NCBI RefSeq assembly: GCF_001808705.1 | Contig: NZ_KV794273.1 | Location: forward strand, 2,254 to 50,873 | Direction of reading: 5' to 3' | DNA length: 48,620 nucleotides | Origin: Streptococcus sp. HMSC074B11 | GTDB taxonomy: Bacteria > Bacillota > Bacilli > Lactobacillales > Streptococcaceae | In this document: one piece after another, positions 47,446-48,620 of the stretch | How the letters are laid out: each line of letters begins with the position of its first letter | Position numbering within the stretch: the first letter of the stretch is position 1 | Position numbers and translations under genes: made by a program | Notes under the pieces: model-generated | The model's input: the letters and a program-made list of their open reading frames with translations, nothing else | Database searches by the model: none | What the model was told of the DNA's origin: nothing

Positions 47446-47448
47446 ACA

Positions 47449-48273
47449 CTACTCCTTCAACTTAACCTTACTATGTAACACTTGATTAACCTTAGTATTC
47501 CAATCCTGTAACCCTTCTCCCTCATAGTCTAGGTAAATCACTCTATCTTGTAATTGACTAGAAATCAAACCTTCAAAACAAGCCTTATCTTTTGAAGGAA
47601 TAACACACAAATGAAGAAAGGCATCCAAATCTAAACTATCTCTTACCTTCGCAACATGATAGCCATCAAAGATATAACCTGGCGCTTGAATTAATTCTTC
47701 ATACAGGAAATGAAAACTAACGCCAGGAATGAACTTTTCTTGCAATTCCTCCTCAGACGGTGCCCGTCCTAACAAACGCTCCATAGCGAGTCGGTAACCC
47801 GAAGTCGTATTAGACCATCCAAACATGATATAGTCAAAATAGTCTGCTGGATCAGAAGCTGCATTACGACTATCTGTAACTAGCTCAGCCCCACTTTTAC
47901 CAAATACTTTAACCGCTGACATGAGTTTTCCAGTCTGAAAAATAGCCTGAGCCACCTCAACTGTACAAGTATGACTACAATAATCTGAGGTAACCAACTT
48001 CCTCTGGATATCATAGGTAGAAGCTACAAGGCGATGACTTGGTCTGTAGGGAGGAAAAAAGCTATGCTCTTGCAAGTAATCATGAATTTGTTTATTTAAT
48101 TCATGATCCTCACATTCCATAATGGTCTGACGACGATGGTCCTGTTCATAAGCAATAAACTTTGCTAGCTTCTCCAATTCCCATTCTTGAATCTGAGGAT
48201 AGTTTTCAAGAGCAAATTGATACATCCCATCCCACTGGAGACTAAAATCTGCATTACAAACTTTTACAAGCAT
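47449..48273 (-). CDS. Unrecognised cytoplasmic protein (274 residues)
   Basis: The start is set at the ATG 48273, where AGGAG lies 7 nt upstream (a longer frame to 48288 has no site). No signal peptide or membrane helix. Features: an early Trp/Glu-rich helical region, a cluster CSHTC near residue 125, VAQAIFQTGKLMSAVKVFG near 131-149, and SFHFLYEELI further on. The central SHT..TGKLMSA pattern faintly resembles the first strand of ADP-ribosyltransferase-like folds (DarT/KptA); this is speculative. Co-transcribed with nnrD. Family unknown to me. Confidence 0.75.
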   Translation of the reverse strand: MLVKVCNADFSLQWDGMYQFALENYPQIQEWELEKLAKFIAYEQDHRRQTIMECEDHELNKQIHDYLQEHSFFPPYRPSHRLVASTYDIQRKLVTSDYCSHTCTVEVAQAIFQTGKLMSAVKVFGKSGAELVTDSRNAASDPADYFDYIMFGWSNTTSGYRLAMERLLGRAPSEEELQEKFIPGVSFHFLYEELIQAPGYIFDGYHVAKVRDSLDLDAFLHLCVIPSKDKACFEGLISSQLQDRVIYLDYEGEGLQDWNTKVNQVLHSKVKLKE

Positions 48274-48325
48274 GGTCCTTCTCCTCACATTCTCTTACTT
48301 TCATTATACACCTCACTAATCAATT

Positions 48326-48361
48326 AATAAAGGAGAAGACTATGCTATCTTCTCCTTTATT
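48326..48361 (-). terminator. Terminator of the right-end LPXTG gene
   Basis: A 14-bp perfect stem (48326-48339 with 48348-48361), 8-nt loop, then ATT-rich DNA on the minus strand. Confidence 0.7.
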
Positions 48362-48400
48362 TATAATGATTATTTTTTTAGAGCTGGGAGTTATCAGTCC

Positions 48401-48620
48401 TTATTTTTCTTTACGTTTAACTGTTAGTAGTGCCACTGATAAAACAAGACTGAGACTTGCTAGGAAGGCAGCTGTATCAGATCGACTTTCACCTGTTTCT
48501 GGAAGTCTTGCTGAATCTACTTTCTCTGAAGCATTTTCAAGAACTTCTACATTAACTGCTGGTCCATGAGCTTGTTCTACTGGTTCTTGGTTTTGTTCTT
48601 TATAGACAATCGCATAAAGT
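48401..48620 (-). CDS. C-terminus of an LPXTG wall-anchored surface protein (partial)
   Basis: An open minus-strand frame enters from the right edge and stops at TAA (48401-48403), giving the last 73 residues. The sortase A signal is complete: LPETGESRSD, a hydrophobic stretch (about 18 residues, AAFLASLSLVLSVALLTV) and a basic tail KRKEK. The segment before it is rich in Glu, Gln, Pro and Val, a typical wall-spanning spacer. The N-terminal part and function lie beyond the window. Confidence 0.93.
   Translation of the reverse strand, partial: LYAIVYKEQNQEPVEQAHGPAVNVEVLENASEKVDSARLPETGESRSDTAAFLASLSLVLSVALLTVKRKEK

Overview
The window is an AT-rich Gram-positive chromosome segment and reads as a Streptococcus of the mitis/oralis/pneumoniae group. 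The reasons are near-verbatim similarity, from memory, of several products (peptide deformylase, RlmB, EzrA, PgdA, IF3) to their pneumococcal counterparts; extended -10 promoters of the TGGTATAAT type; YSIRK and LPXTG surface proteins; and blocks such as dinG-rodA-DJ-1-HAD-gyrB-ezrA. Species cannot be fixed from the sequence alone. It is almost entirely core chromosome. I found no transposase, prophage, integrase or CRISPR array.

Layout. 1-4308: most of a very large YSIRK-signal surface protein (minus strand, runs off the left edge) built from alternating pilin-type isopeptide (FctA-like) domains. 4720-7531: capA-like / Cof-HAD / GDSL esterase operon, divergent from def (7689) and rlmB (8345). 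9255-12079: trxB, a DUF4059 membrane protein and an amino-acid ABC permease/ATPase pair without a binding protein. 12236-13610: Spx/ArsC-like, ogt and GNAT operon, divergent from a DUF1836 regulator plus PAQR/hemolysin III membrane protein (13745-14837). 14867-16315: pdxST (vitamin B6). 16453-18734: Pr6Pr membrane protein, zinc-ribbon PhnA-type protein, cmk and a LysM surface protein. 18780: a 4Fe-4S ferredoxin. 19080-21033: galE and a polyprenol-type glycosyltransferase. 21137-23712: trmK, Nif3-like and FAD oxidoreductase operon. 23814-26150: Exp7-like P-type ATPase, divergent from a PlsC acyltransferase. 27149: tRNA-Thr(GGT), followed by a putative small RNA gene with its own promoter and terminator (27291-27432). 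27728-33488: pyk, pfkA, dnaE. 33606-34136: a decayed B3/4-domain pseudogene. 34186-35951: infC-rpmI-rplT with a 5' attenuator leader, then gloA. 36038-37429: pgdA. 37544-46269: ezrA, then HAD-gyrB and dinG-rodA-DJ-1. 46388: a 61-residue protein. 46597-48273: nnrD and an unidentified gene. 48401-48620: the C-terminus of a second LPXTG wall protein.

Common themes are envelope building and modification (RodA, EzrA, PgdA, CapA-like, PlsC, GalE/GT2, LysM protein, two wall-anchored adhesins), central glycolysis (pfkA, pyk), DNA replication and repair (dnaE, gyrB, dinG, ogt), and translation (IF3, L35, L20, def, rlmB, trmK).

The observations I consider most worth following are: (i) six genes (rlmB, the ferredoxin, the Exp7-like ATPase, pgdA, the HAD gene before gyrB, and dinG) whose -10 box lies only 5-7 nt from the start codon with no Shine-Dalgarno, predicting leaderless mRNAs; (ii) infC apparently starting at AUA; (iii) the unassigned small RNA downstream of tRNA-Thr; (iv) an inverted repeat on the transcription start of the DUF1836 gene; and (v) the B3/4 pseudogene with a single in-frame stop.
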